64,000 nt of DNA from the NCBI RefSeq assembly GCF_026072635.1, contig NZ_AP023081.1, positions 6,320,501-6,384,500 of the forward strand, in the 5' to 3' direction. Positions 1-9,300 of the stretch are shown in pieces (within the stretch, counting starts at the first letter, position 1; every line of letters starts with the position of its first letter). The notes under the pieces were generated by a model. It ran no database searches, was not told the origin of the DNA, and saw nothing but the letters and a program-made list of their open reading frames with translations. This DNA comes from Pseudomonas solani (GTDB taxonomy: Bacteria; Pseudomonadota; Gammaproteobacteria; Pseudomonadales; Pseudomonadaceae). The translations under genes and the position numbers were made by a program.

Positions 1-777
1 CTCGGTTGCAGCCTGCTGGACCGCGGCCCCCGGCAGATCACCCTCACCGCCCATGGCCGCCTGGTGCTGGAACACGCCCGGCGCCTGCTGGACGGCCGCC
101 GCGCCCTGCACAGCGCCGTGGCCCAACTGGAGAACCTCGACAGCGGCGAACTGCGCCTGGGTGCCGGCCCCTACCCCGCCGCGCGCCTGGTGCCCCGCAC
201 GCTGGGCCGCTTCGCCGGGGCCCACCCGGGCGTGCAGGTGCAGTTGCGCATCGAGGATTGGCACAGCCTGCGCAGCCAATTGCTGGGGGACGCCATCGAG
301 CTGTTCGTGGCGGACGTACGCGAGTTCGAAGGCGACCCGCTGCTGCACATCACGCCCCTGCGCCGCCACGCCGGCACCCTCTTCTGCCGCCCCAGCCACC
401 CGCTGCTGCAACGACCCCGCCTGCGGGTCGAGGACCTGGCCGTCTACCCGCTGGCCGGCACCCAGCTGCCCGTCGAGGTGGCGCGCACCCTCGGCGCGTT
501 GAACAACAAGGCGCAACCGCTGGGCATCGAGTGCGACAACTTCATGGTGCTCAAGGCCCTGGTGGCCGACAGCGAGGTGATCAGCATGGCGCCCTGGGAC
601 GTACTGGCCGAAGACGTCGCGGCCGGCCGCCTGGCGGTGCTGCTGCCGGTGGACAACCTCGACGCCCGCTCGGCCTATGGCATCGTCAGCCACGCCGGGC
701 GCAGCCTGTCACCGGCTGCGCGGGCGATGGTGGAGTACTTGCTGGAAGAAGACGCCCAACCCATTACCGGCTACTGA
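1..777 (+). CDS. LysR-family transcriptional regulator, 5' truncated by window edge
   Basis: The reading frame is open from base 1 and ends at a TGA at 775-777, so the start lies outside the window. The first residues (LLDRGPRQITLTAHG) match the end of the winged helix-turn-helix of LysR regulators, and the following 'LEHARRLLDGRRAL' stretch fits the linker helix. The rest is a periplasmic-binding-like effector domain with typical pieces such as RLVPRTLGRF and the late 'ECDNFMVLKALV' segment. About 258 residues are present of a usual 300. The effector is not deducible. It reads away from the lipoprotein gene at 906-1442. Confidence 0.88.
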   Translation, partial: LGCSLLDRGPRQITLTAHGRLVLEHARRLLDGRRALHSAVAQLENLDSGELRLGAGPYPAARLVPRTLGRFAGAHPGVQVQLRIEDWHSLRSQLLGDAIELFVADVREFEGDPLLHITPLRRHAGTLFCRPSHPLLQRPRLRVEDLAVYPLAGTQLPVEVARTLGALNNKAQPLGIECDNFMVLKALVADSEVISMAPWDVLAEDVAAGRLAVLLPVDNLDARSAYGIVSHAGRSLSPAARAMVEYLLEEDAQPITGY

Positions 778-900
778 CAACTATCTGCGTTGCCATCGCT
801 GCGTTGAAAACAGGCTCAAGAGGCTCATTTACGGCGCGTAAACTCCGCTCTCTCGCCCGTTTTCGCCTTGCGCTGGCTTCCTCGCCTAGGTTTCAGTGCT
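778..900. repeat. Dispersed intergenic repeat (CTGCGTT...AAAACAGGCTC type)
   Basis: The gap between the two converging genes holds no ORF of merit. It contains a run beginning CTGCGTTGCCATCGCTGCG and ending TCGCCTAG that resembles the block at 49451-49535 in order of motifs (CTGCG, AAAACAG, CTC, TTTACGG/TTACGG, CGCCTAG). I infer a dispersed intergenic repeat that may also help end transcription from both sides. Confidence 0.45.
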
Positions 901-905
901 CTGCT

Positions 906-1442
906 TTAGCGACGGTTCTGCTGCGACCAGTCACTGCGGTGCGGGCGGATGGGGTTTTCGTGGGGGCGCACCTGGTAGGCCGGCGGCACAGCGTAGCTGG
1001 GGCGACCGCCGCCCTGGTTCCAGCCCTGTTGCGGCGGGCGGTTGCCGCCCCAGTTCTGCAGGCGCGGGGTGTAGTCGTGGCGACGCTCGTTCCAGTCCGG
1101 GCGCGGCGGGTTGCGGTTGTCCCAACGCCGCGAGTCGTGCCGGTTGTCATGGCGATCGTCGTGGCGGTCGTAGCGATGGTCGTTGCGCCCGTCGTAGCGG
1201 CGGTCATTGCGCGGCGGCTGGTAGGGCTGCGGGCGCACCTGGTAGTAGCGCTGCGGCTGGTAGATGCGCTCGGTCCGGTAGTAATAGGTCGGGGAACCCT
1301 GGTAATAGGCCGGCTGCTGCACGACATAGCCACCGCCGCCATAGCTGCGCGGGTAGCCACGGTAATCGTCGTCATAGTCGTAGACGGCACAACCACCCAG
1401 GGACAGGCCCAGTACTGCGATCAACATCGTTCGATAGGACAT
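906..1442 (-). CDS. Small lipoprotein with a Tyr/Arg/Asp/His-rich low-complexity body
   Basis: The protein has 178 residues. The start at 1442 is chosen because a perfect AAGGAGG lies just upstream and because it gives a lipoprotein signal peptide: hydrophobic residues 6-16 followed by the lipobox LGGC with Cys18. An upstream in-frame start at 1475 would add 11 residues in front of the signal. After the Cys the chain is very rich in Tyr, Arg, Asn, Asp and His, including repeated RYD, RHD and NRHD units at about residues 80-110, then Pro/Gly/Gln/Asn-rich sequence. I recognise no enzymatic domain. A surface or periplasmic, nucleic-acid- or polysaccharide-binding role is possible but unproven. 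Confidence 0.8.
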   Translation of the reverse strand: MSYRTMLIAVLGLSLGGCAVYDYDDDYRGYPRSYGGGGYVVQQPAYYQGSPTYYYRTERIYQPQRYYQVRPQPYQPPRNDRRYDGRNDHRYDRHDDRHDNRHDSRRWDNRNPPRPDWNERRHDYTPRLQNWGGNRPPQQGWNQGGGRPSYAVPPAYQVRPHENPIRPHRSDWSQQNRR

Positions 1443-1767
1443 GGCGGCCTCCTTCGACCGCTGGGACGGCGCCAACGAATGTCGGCACCCGGGATTTCTC
1501 CCACAATCTTCGACACCGTTTCACACGGCCGGTGTGCATCCCTCCGTCGGCAAAATCCATTTCCAGTTATTACCGCGCACCAGCATGAAGCGCCCCGCCC
1601 CAGAGACGGGCACGCCCCGCCCCTTTACAGCGCTGGCATTCACTCCGCCCTGCCCCACAACGCCCGCCGCCAGCGGCTCGCGCCGGGTTGGCACGGCCTT
1701 CGCTAAGGATCAGGCGTGCAGGAGCAACCCGGTGGAAGCCGGGGTCCGCGGCACCACAACTTGCAAT
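1443..1767. other. Intergenic region upstream of the guanidine riboswitch
   Basis: This stretch of about 325 bases contains the start region of the leftward lipoprotein gene and, presumably, the promoter of the rightward guanidine operon. I see no convincing gene. AT-richer sequence around 1490-1580 is the likely place for both promoters, but I cannot assign -35/-10 boxes with confidence. Confidence 0.4.
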
Positions 1768-1862
1768 GGCTGGCTAGGGTTCCGGCTCGCGAAAGCGGGT
1801 GGCTGGTCCGAGAGCCGGCGACCTCCTCCGAGGTTACACGGCGGGACAAAAGCCCGGGAGAA
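1768..1862 (+). ncRNA. Guanidine-I riboswitch (ykkC-yxkD leader)
   Basis: The sequence shows the conserved ykkC blocks in order: GCTAGGGTTCCGG at 1773-1785, a small hairpin (GCTCGCGAAAGCGGGT), CTGGTCCGAGAGC at 1803-1815, a second hairpin (ACCTCCTCCGAGGT), then ACACGGCGGGACAAAAGCCC and GGGAGA up to 1862. This is the class I guanidine aptamer, which turns genes on when guanidinium binds. It sits about 65 bases upstream of the operon's first gene. Downstream, CTCCCG at 1895-1900 can pair with CGGGAG at 1855-1860 of the aptamer's 3' end, and CCCTGCATGCAGGG lies between them; this is a plausible switching hairpin. No U-tract is seen, so control may be translational or Rho-dependent (inference). 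Confidence 0.93.
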
Positions 1863-1928
1863 CGCGCCCCTGCATGCAGGGAAGTGCCGCGACGCTCCCG
1901 CTGTCCCTAACCGAACTGGAGGTCATCC

Positions 1929-2996
1929 ATGCGCAAGCCCCGTCTGTTCGCCGTACTCGCTGCCGGCCTAGCCGCCGCCATCAGCTTCAACTCCAACGCA
2001 GCGCAGAAGGACAGCTTCAACGTCTGCTGGACCATCTATGCCGGCTGGATGCCATGGGAATACGGTGCCACCCAGGGCATCGTCGACAAATGGGCGAAGA
2101 AGTACGGGATCGACATCCAGGTCACCCAGCTCAACGACTACGTCGAGTCGATCAACCAGTACACCGCCGGCCAGTTCGACGGCTGCACCATGACCAACAT
2201 GGACGCCCTGACCATCCCCGCTGCCGGCGGCGTGGACAGCACCGCGCTGATCGTCAGCGACTTCTCCAATGGCAACGACGGCATCGTGCTCAAGGGTGAA
2301 GGCAAGACCCTCGGCGACCTCAAGGGCCTGCCGGTGAACCTGGTGGAGCTGTCCGTCTCCCACTACCTGCTGGCCCGCGCCCTGGAGCGCGCCCACCTGG
2401 CCGAGAAGGACGTGCAGGTGGTGAACACCTCCGATGCCGATATCGCCGCCGCCTTCGACACCGACGAAGTGCAGGCGGTAACCACCTGGAACCCGATGCT
2501 CGCCGAGATCAAGGCCAAGCCCGGCACCAGCCTGGTGTTCGACTCCAGCAAGGTGCCCGGCGAGATCATGGACATGATGGTGGTGAACACCGAGACCCTG
2601 AAGGACAACCCGGCCCTGGGCAAGGCGCTGACCGGTGCCTGGTTCGAGATCGTCGCGCTGATGAAGGCCGGCAGCGCCGAGAGCACCGCCGCACTGACGC
2701 ACATGGCCAAGGCCTCGGGCACAGACCTGGCCGGTTACCAGGCCCAGCTGGACGCCACCCGCCTGTTCGCCACACCGGCCGAGGCCCTGGAGTTCGTCAC
2801 CAGCCCGAAGCTGCCGGCGACCATGGATAAGGTGGCCACCTTCTCCTTCGCCCACGGCCTGCTGGGTGAAGGCGCCAAGGATGCCCACGCGGTGGGCATG
2901 AGCTTCGCCAAGGGCGTGGTCACCGGCGACAAGGCCAACGTCAAGCTGCGCTTCGACCCGACCTACGTGCAGATGGCCGCGGAAGGGAAGCTCTGA
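1929..2996 (+). CDS. ABC transporter substrate-binding protein (NitT/TauT type; guanidine/urea-carboxylase operon)
   Basis: The product has 355 residues and a Sec signal peptide (charged start, hydrophobic core at about 6-18, cleavage after SNAA near residue 25). The body is a nitrate/sulfonate/taurine-type binding protein of the kind found in operons with urea carboxylase; it should bind the imported nitrogen compound in the periplasm. A GGAGGT sits 5 bases before the ATG. It is the first gene after the guanidine-I riboswitch, so guanidine or a derivative is the likely ligand; this is inferred from context rather than from the binding site. The gene is followed by a palindrome before the permease gene, which may allow higher expression of this periplasmic protein than of the membrane parts. 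Confidence 0.9.
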   Translation: MRKPRLFAVLAAGLAAAISFNSNAAQKDSFNVCWTIYAGWMPWEYGATQGIVDKWAKKYGIDIQVTQLNDYVESINQYTAGQFDGCTMTNMDALTIPAAGGVDSTALIVSDFSNGNDGIVLKGEGKTLGDLKGLPVNLVELSVSHYLLARALERAHLAEKDVQVVNTSDADIAAAFDTDEVQAVTTWNPMLAEIKAKPGTSLVFDSSKVPGEIMDMMVVNTETLKDNPALGKALTGAWFEIVALMKAGSAESTAALTHMAKASGTDLAGYQAQLDATRLFATPAEALEFVTSPKLPATMDKVATFSFAHGLLGEGAKDAHAVGMSFAKGVVTGDKANVKLRFDPTYVQMAAEGKL

Positions 2997-3012
2997 CCGC
3001 CGACACGGTTCC

Positions 3013-3074
3013 GTAGGTTGGTGCCAAGCGCAGCGCGGCCCAACGTTGGGCCTCGTTCCTCGGCACCAACCTAC
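3013..3074. repeat. Large intra-operon palindrome
   Basis: Arms GTAGGTTGGTGCC (3013-3025) and GGCACCAACCTAC (3062-3074) are perfect complements, and the centre holds a second perfect palindrome GGCCCAACGTTGGGCC (3037-3052). The same repeat family recurs near 39923-39990 and 60313-60347. Placed between the binding-protein and permease genes, it could stabilise the upstream mRNA or reduce readthrough. Confidence 0.85.
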
Positions 3075-3100
3075 CCGCCCCCTATCACCGAGACCTCGCC

Positions 3101-3916
3101 ATGCGCCTGATCAACCGCCACCCGGACCGTGCAGGAAGGCTGCTGCTGATCCTGCTGCCCTTCGCCCTGCTGCTGTTCGCCTACTTCACCGGGTCGGCGG
3201 CGCGGCTCACGGAAAACCCCAACGACAAGCTGCTGCCCAGCGCCACGCAGATGGTCGACGCGGTGCAACGCCTGGCCTTCACCGAAGACAAGCGCAGCGG
3301 CCAATACCTGTTCTGGCAGGACAGCGCCTCCAGCCTCAAGCGCCTGGCCATCGGCCTCGCCGTCGCCGCCCTGCTGGGCCTGTGCCTGGGCATCGCCGCC
3401 GGCACCCTGCCGCTGTTCAGCGCGCCGCTGTCGCCGCTGCTCACGGTGCTGTCGATGGTGCCGCCGCTGGCGATCCTGCCGATCCTGTTCATCGTCTTCG
3501 GCCTCGGCGAGCTGTCCAAGGTGATGCTGATCGTCATCGGCATCACCCCGGTGCTCGCCCGCGACCTGGAGCAGCGCGCCCGGGAGATCCCCCGCGAACT
3601 GCTGATCAAGGCGCAGACCCTGGGCGCCAACACCTGGACCCTGATCCTGCGCGTGGTGCTGCCGCAGCTGCTGCCGCGCCTGCTCATCTCCCTGCGCCTG
3701 GTGCTGGGCTCGGCCTGGCTGTTCCTCATCGCGGCCGAAGCCATCGCCTCCACCGACGGCCTCGGCTACCGCATCTTCCTGGTCCGCCGCTACCTGGCCA
3801 TGGACGTGATCCTGCCCTACGTGGTGTGGATCACCCTGCTCGCCTGGCTGATGGACCTGGGCCTGCGCCAGCTCACCCGCCTGGCCTTCCCCTGGTACGA
3901 AGGAGCCAAGGCATGA
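3101..3916 (+). CDS. ABC transporter permease (NitT/TauT type)
   Basis: This 271-residue inner-membrane protein has hydrophobic segments at about 12-32, 85-105, 112-150, 190-215 and 230-255. The cytoplasmic EAA-like loop is seen around 'LLIKAQTLGANTWTLILRVVLPQLLP' (a stretch with the A-x-x-L-G-A core), which docks on the ATPase. The family is that of SsuC/TauC permeases. Its stop overlaps the ATPase start as ATGA, so the two are translationally coupled. The gene starts 26 bases after the palindrome with only a weak Shine-Dalgarno sequence, in contrast to the strong site before the binding-protein gene. Confidence 0.92.
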   Translation: MRLINRHPDRAGRLLLILLPFALLLFAYFTGSAARLTENPNDKLLPSATQMVDAVQRLAFTEDKRSGQYLFWQDSASSLKRLAIGLAVAALLGLCLGIAAGTLPLFSAPLSPLLTVLSMVPPLAILPILFIVFGLGELSKVMLIVIGITPVLARDLEQRAREIPRELLIKAQTLGANTWTLILRVVLPQLLPRLLISLRLVLGSAWLFLIAAEAIASTDGLGYRIFLVRRYLAMDVILPYVVWITLLAWLMDLGLRQLTRLAFPWYEGAKA

Positions 3917-4713
3917 GCGCCTTCATCGAAGTGAAAAACCTGTGGCAGGAATACGGCGACCAGGTGGTGCTGGAGAACCTCAGCCTGAGCGTCGCCGAAG
4001 GCGAGTTCTGCACCCTGGTCGGTGCCTCGGGCTGCGGCAAGTCCACCTTCCTGCGCATGCTGCTGGGCCAGGAAACGCCCAGCCGCGGCCAGCTGCTGCT
4101 GGACGGCCAGCCCCTGGTGGCCGAGCCCGACGCCAGCCGCGGCGTGGTGTTCCAGCGCTACTCGGTGTTCCCCCACCTCTCGGTGCTGGACAACGTCGCC
4201 CTCGGCCTGGAGCTGCCCCGCGCGCCGCTGTTCGGCCGCCTGTTCGGCGGTGCCCGTCGCGCCGCCCGCGAACAGGCCGCCGTGATGCTGGAGAAGGTCG
4301 GCCTCGGCCACGCCCTGGACAAGTACCCCGCGCAGCTTTCCGGCGGCATGCAGCAGCGCCTGGCCATCGCCCAGGCCCTGGTGATGAAGCCCCGCGTGCT
4401 GCTGCTGGACGAACCCTTCGGCGCCCTCGACCCGGGCATCCGCAAGGACATGCACGAGCTGCTGCTGGGCCTGTGGCAGGAAACCCGGCTGACCGTGTTC
4501 ATGGTCACCCACGACCTGGCCGAAGGCTTCACCCTCGGCACCCGGCTGATGGTCTTCGACAAGGTCCGCCATGACCCGCAGGCGCCCGGCGCCTATGGCG
4601 CGCGCATCACCTACGACATCCCCCTGAACAGCGACCGCCGCGCCGCGCGCGCCGCCGTCGAAGCCCTGCCGGAGCGCGTCACCCGTGCCCTGCAGCCCGC
4701 CCCGGCCCATTGA
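3913..4713 (+). CDS. ABC transporter ATP-binding protein (NitT/TauT type)
   Basis: The 266-residue ATPase shows Walker A GASGCGKS at about residue 37, the Q-loop in VVFQRYSVF, signature LSGGMQQR, Walker B VLLLDEPFGALD and the switch His in MVTHDLAEG. The start at 3913 overlaps the permease stop by four bases; the frame remains open further upstream but only as an out-of-frame shadow of the permease. It energises the importer built with the two preceding products. A C-terminal tail of some 50 residues after the switch region is normal for operon-linked members of this group. Confidence 0.94.
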   Translation: MSAFIEVKNLWQEYGDQVVLENLSLSVAEGEFCTLVGASGCGKSTFLRMLLGQETPSRGQLLLDGQPLVAEPDASRGVVFQRYSVFPHLSVLDNVALGLELPRAPLFGRLFGGARRAAREQAAVMLEKVGLGHALDKYPAQLSGGMQQRLAIAQALVMKPRVLLLDEPFGALDPGIRKDMHELLLGLWQETRLTVFMVTHDLAEGFTLGTRLMVFDKVRHDPQAPGAYGARITYDIPLNSDRRAARAAVEALPERVTRALQPAPAH

Positions 4714-4726
4714 AAGGAGCCCGCCC

Positions 4727-5455
4727 ATGACCGCACCCCTGGCCCTGCGCCCCACCCTTTATGAAGAAACCGTCCCCGGCGGCGGCCACACCTCCTTCGT
4801 CCTCAAGCGCGGCCAGCTGCTGCGCATCAGCGACATCGAGGGCGGCGCCAACGTCAGCCTGCTGCTGTTCAACGCCGCCGAGAAAAGCGAGCGCCTGAAC
4901 CTGCCGGACAGCCTCAAGTGCCAGCACACCGCCAAGCTCACCGCCGGCCACTGCCTGTACTCGGACATGGGCCGCGTGCTCGCCGCCATCACCGCCGACA
5001 GCTGCGGCTGGCACGACAGCTTCGGCGGCGTACTCAGCGCCAATGAAGTGCAGGAGAAATACGGCGCCGGCCGCTACCAGGAACTGCGCAACGGCTTCTT
5101 CCGCAACGGCGTCGACAACCTGCTGGTGGAGATGGGCAAGTGGGACCTGAACCTGCAGGACCTGCTCATGTGCCTGAACCTGTTCAGCAAGGTCACGGTG
5201 GACGCCGACGGCTGCTTCCACTTCCAGCCCGGCCACTCGAAAGCCGGCGACTACGTCGAGCTCTACGCGCCGATGGACAGCCTGGTGGTGCTCACCGCCC
5301 TGCAGCACCCCATGGACCCCGACCCCGTCTACGCCCCGAAGCCGGTGAACCTGAGCTGGCACAAGGTCGAGAGCGACGGCATCAGCGTGCTCTGCCGCAC
5401 CTCGCGCCCGGAAAACGGCCGCGGCTTCCACAACACCGAACGTCTGTACATCTGA
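4727..5455 (+). CDS. Urea carboxylase-associated protein 1 (UAAP1), carboxyguanidine deiminase subunit
   Basis: The product has 242 residues, starting at an ATG preceded by AAGGAG at 4714-4719. It belongs to the 'urea amidolyase associated protein 1' family; features include the SDIEGGANVSLLLFNA segment and the Cys-containing ADSCGWHDSFGG motif shared with the next gene (ADTCGRHDTLGG). Published work on guanidine assimilation reassigned this family pair as the two subunits of carboxyguanidine deiminase (CgdAB), which removes ammonia from carboxyguanidine to give allophanate. I cannot tell which subunit name applies. Location behind a guanidine riboswitch and in front of the carboxylase supports the guanidine, rather than urea, assignment. 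Confidence 0.9.
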   Translation: MTAPLALRPTLYEETVPGGGHTSFVLKRGQLLRISDIEGGANVSLLLFNAAEKSERLNLPDSLKCQHTAKLTAGHCLYSDMGRVLAAITADSCGWHDSFGGVLSANEVQEKYGAGRYQELRNGFFRNGVDNLLVEMGKWDLNLQDLLMCLNLFSKVTVDADGCFHFQPGHSKAGDYVELYAPMDSLVVLTALQHPMDPDPVYAPKPVNLSWHKVESDGISVLCRTSRPENGRGFHNTERLYI

Positions 5456-5465
5456 GGGCTGCCCG

Positions 5466-6101
5466 ATGAACCCCACTCCCAGCGACAAGCACCCCGAAGC
5501 CGCCGTCTACACCGCCGTGATCGCCGCCGGCGAACCCTTCATGACCGAAGTGAAGGCCGGCCAGACCCTGCGCCTGCTCGACCTGGAGGGTAACCAGGCG
5601 GTGGACACCCTCTTCTACAGCGCGCGCAACCCCCGCGAGCGCTATGACGTGCAGCGCACCCTGCGCAAGCAGAACCGCGTCTACCTCAGCGCCGGCAGCG
5701 TGCTCTATTCGAACCTCGGCAACCCCATGCTGAGCATCAGCGCCGACACCTGCGGCCGCCACGACACCCTCGGCGGCGCCTGCGCCCAGGAAAGCAACAC
5801 CGTGCGCTACGCCCTGGACACCCGCTACATGCACAGCTGCCGCGACAACTTCCTGCGCGCCAGCCTGCATGACGGCCGCCTGGCCAAGCGCGACATCAGC
5901 GCCAACATCAACTTCTTCATGAACGTGCCGGTCACCCCCGAAGGCGGCCTCACCTTCGAGGACGGCATCTCCGCCCCCGGCAAATACGTCGAGCTGGTCG
6001 CGCACATGGACATCATCGTCCTCATCTCCAACTGCCCACAGCTGAACAACCCCTGCAACGGCTACAACCCCACCCCGGCGCAGGTGTTGGTATGGGAGTG
6101 A
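5466..6101 (+). CDS. Urea carboxylase-associated protein 2 (UAAP2), carboxyguanidine deiminase subunit
   Basis: This 211-residue protein is a paralogue of the preceding one. The N-terminal part carries GQTLRLLDLEGNQAVDTLF, and the conserved block ISADTCGRHDTLGGAC includes the Cys, Arg/His and Asp positions shared with its partner. It starts 10 bases after the previous stop and almost certainly forms a heteromer with it (CgdAB), converting carboxyguanidine to allophanate plus ammonia in the cytoplasm. The family name 'urea amidolyase associated' is historical. A gap of about 260 bases containing a heptamer repeat array separates it from the carboxylase gene. Confidence 0.9.
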   Translation: MNPTPSDKHPEAAVYTAVIAAGEPFMTEVKAGQTLRLLDLEGNQAVDTLFYSARNPRERYDVQRTLRKQNRVYLSAGSVLYSNLGNPMLSISADTCGRHDTLGGACAQESNTVRYALDTRYMHSCRDNFLRASLHDGRLAKRDISANINFFMNVPVTPEGGLTFEDGISAPGKYVELVAHMDIIVLISNCPQLNNPCNGYNPTPAQVLVWE

Positions 6102-6221
6102 AAGAGCAGCTGGAAGCGGGAAGCCGGAGGCAGGAAGCCTTTCGGCGCTGGCTGTTCCGCCTGTGCCAGAGCCGCTCAGGGCAATGCCTGCAAACACCGC
6201 CGAAAAAATCGGAGCCGACGC

Positions 6222-6288
6222 TCTAGCTTCTAGCTTCTAGCTTCTGGCTTCTGGCTTCTGGCTTCCAGCTTCCAGATTCCAGATTCCA
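6222..6288. repeat. Degenerate heptanucleotide tandem array (TAGCTTC/TGGCTTC)
   Basis: About nine to ten copies of a 7-base unit, drifting from TAGCTTC through TGGCTTC to CAGCTTC and CAGATTC, fill this stretch inside the operon between the deiminase and carboxylase genes. It codes for nothing plausible; translations of it give only repetitive Lys/Glu/Ala peptides. Such arrays can change copy number by slippage. Confidence 0.9.
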
Positions 6289-6362
6289 ACTGATGCTCCG
6301 CGGACGACCGTGGCGCAGACCCAATTCCGGCGGGACGGCCCGCCCCCCATGAGGCCGACCTC

Positions 6363-9300
6363 ATGTTCGAGAAATTGCTGATCGCCAACCGCGGCGTTAT
6401 CGCCTGCCGCATCCTCCGCACCCTGCGCCAGCTCGACGTGCGCGGCGTCGCCGTGTACTCCGAGGCGGACATCGCCAGCCTGCACATCCAGCAGGCCGAC
6501 GAGGCCCATAGCCTGGGCGAAGGCCCGGCTGCGAACACCTACCTGGTGGTGGAGAAGATCCTCGCCGTGGCCCGCGACAGCGGCGCCCAGGCGATCCACC
6601 CCGGCTACGGCTTCCTCTCCGAGAACGCCGCCTTCGCCGAAGCCTGCGAGGCGGCCGGCATCGCCTTCGTCGGGCCGACGCCGCAGCAGTTGCGGGTGTT
6701 CGGCCTCAAGCACACCGCCCGCGCCCTGGCCAAGGCCGAGGGGGTGCCGATGCTCGAAGGCACCGAGCTGCTGGAAAGCCTCGACGCGGCGCTGGTGGCC
6801 GGTGAACAGGTGGGCTACCCGGTGATGCTCAAGAGCACCGCCGGCGGCGGCGGCATCGGCATGCGCGTGTGCCGCTCGGCCAGTGAGCTGAGCGAGGCCT
6901 TCGACGCGGTGAAGCGCCTGGGGCAGAACAACTTCAGCGACGCCGGAGTGTTCATCGAGAAGTACATCCAGCGGGCCCGCCACCTGGAAGTGCAGGTGTT
7001 CGGCGACGGCCAGGGCGAGGTGATCGCCCTCGGCGTGCGCGACTGCTCGGTGCAGCGGCGCAACCAGAAGGTGCTGGAGGAAACCCCCGCGCCCAACCTG
7101 CCCGCCGGCATGGCCGAGGACCTCTGCGCCGCCGCCATCCAGCTGGCCAAGGCGGTCAGCTACCGCAGCGCCGGCACCGTGGAATTCGTCTACGACAGCG
7201 AGGCCGAGCGCTTCTACTTCCTCGAAGTGAACACCCGCCTGCAGGTGGAGCACGGCGTCACCGAACAGGTCTGGGGCGTCGACCTGGTGCGCTGGATGGT
7301 CGAGCTGGCCGCCGGCACCCTGCCCCCGCTCGCCGAGCTGGCGAAAGAGCTGCGCCCCAGCGGCCACGCCATCCAGGCGCGCCTCTACGCCGAGGACCCG
7401 GGCCGCGACTTCCAGCCCAGCCCCGGCCTGCTCACCGCCGTGCACTTCCCCGAGGCGGACGGTCGCGCCCTGCGCATCGACACCTGGGTGGAAGCCGGCT
7501 GCGAGATCCCGCCCTACTTCGACCCGATGATCGCCAAGCTCATCACCTGGGCGCCGACCCGCGACGAGGCCAGCGCTGCCCTCGATCGCGCCCTGGCCGG
7601 CTCGCTGCTCTACGGCGTGGAAAGCAACCGCGACTACCTGCGGCAGATCCTGATCGACGCACCCTTCGCCAACGGCCAGCCCTGGACCCGCTGCCTGGAA
7701 AACCTCACCTACCGCGCCCACACCTTCGAGGTGCTCGGCGCCGGTACCCAAACCACAGTGCAGGACTACCCCGGCCGCCTCGGCTACTGGGCCGTGGGCG
7801 TGCCGCCGTCCGGTCCCATGGACAGCCGCGCGCTGCGCCTGGGCAACCGCCTGCTGGGCAACGAGGAAGGCGCCGCCGCGTTGGAAATCACCATGAGCGG
7901 CCCCAGCCTGCGCTTCAACACCGACGCGGTGGTGGCCGTCACCGGCGCGCCGATCCCGCTCACCCTCGACGGTCAACCGCAGCCGCTGAACACCGCGCTG
8001 CGGGTTCCCGCCGGCGCCACCCTCACACTCGGCACCATCGCCGGCGCCGGTGCACGCAGCTACCTGTGCCTGCGCGGCGGCCTGCAGCTGCCGGACTACC
8101 TGGGCAGCAAGAGCACCTTCACCCTCGGCCAGTTCGGCGGCCATGGCGGCCGTGCCCTGCGCGCCGGCGACGTGCTGCACCTGCTGCACCTGGCCGACCA
8201 TGCAGCCGGCGCCAGCCTGCCCGCCGAGCTGTGCCCGCCGCTGCCGGCGCTGCGCCGCATCCGGGTGATCTACGGCCCCCACGGCGCGCCCGAATACTTC
8301 ACCCCGGCCTATATCGAGACCTTCTTCGCCACCGCCTGGGAAGTACACTTCAACTCCAGCCGCACCGGCGTGCGCCTGATCGGCCCGAAGCCGGAATGGG
8401 TGCGCGAGAGCGGCGGCGAGGCCGGCCTGCACCCCTCCAACATCCACGACAACCCCTATGCCATAGGCGCGGTGGACTTCACCGGCGACATGCCGGTGAT
8501 CCTCGGCCCGGACGGCCCCAGCCTCGGCGGTTTCGTCTGCCCGGTGACCATCATCGAAGCCGACCTCTGGCAGCTCGGCCAGCTCAAGGCTGGCGACAAG
8601 GTGCGCTTCGAGCCGGTGGATATCACCACGGCGCGGGAACTGGCCCAGGCACGCAACCGCGAATGCACCACCCTCCGTGGGAGCGAATTCATGCGCGATG
8701 CGGGTAGCAGCCAAATCGCGGATGAATCCGCTCCTACAAGTACGGCCGAGCTTTCGAGCCCCATCGTCCTCGACCTGGGCCAGGACGCCACACGCCTGGT
8801 GGCCCGCCTCTCCGGCGACACCCATCTGCTGCTGGAGATCGGCGCGGCGGAGCTGGACCTGGTGCTGCGCTTCCGCGGCCACGCGCTGATGCAGGCACTG
8901 GAGGCCGAGGCGCTGCAAGGCGTCATCGACCTGACCCCCGGCATCCGCTCGCTGCAGGTGCACTACCAGCCGGAGACCCTGCCCCTGGAACGCCTGCTGC
9001 AGGTGGTCGCGGGGCTCTGGGACGGCGTCTGCGCCGCCGGCGACCTCGCCGTGCCATCGCGCATCGTCCACCTGCCGCTGTCCTGGGACGACCCGGCCTG
9101 CCAGCTGGCCATCGAGAAGTACATGACCACGGTGCGCAAGGACGCGCCCTGGTGCCCGAGCAACCTGGAGTTCATCCGCCGCATCAACGATTTGCCCAAC
9201 CTCGACGAGGTGCAGCGCACGGTGTTCGACGCCAGCTACCTGGTGATGGGCCTGGGCGACGTCTACCTCGGCGCGCCGGTGGCCACCCCGCTGGACCCGC

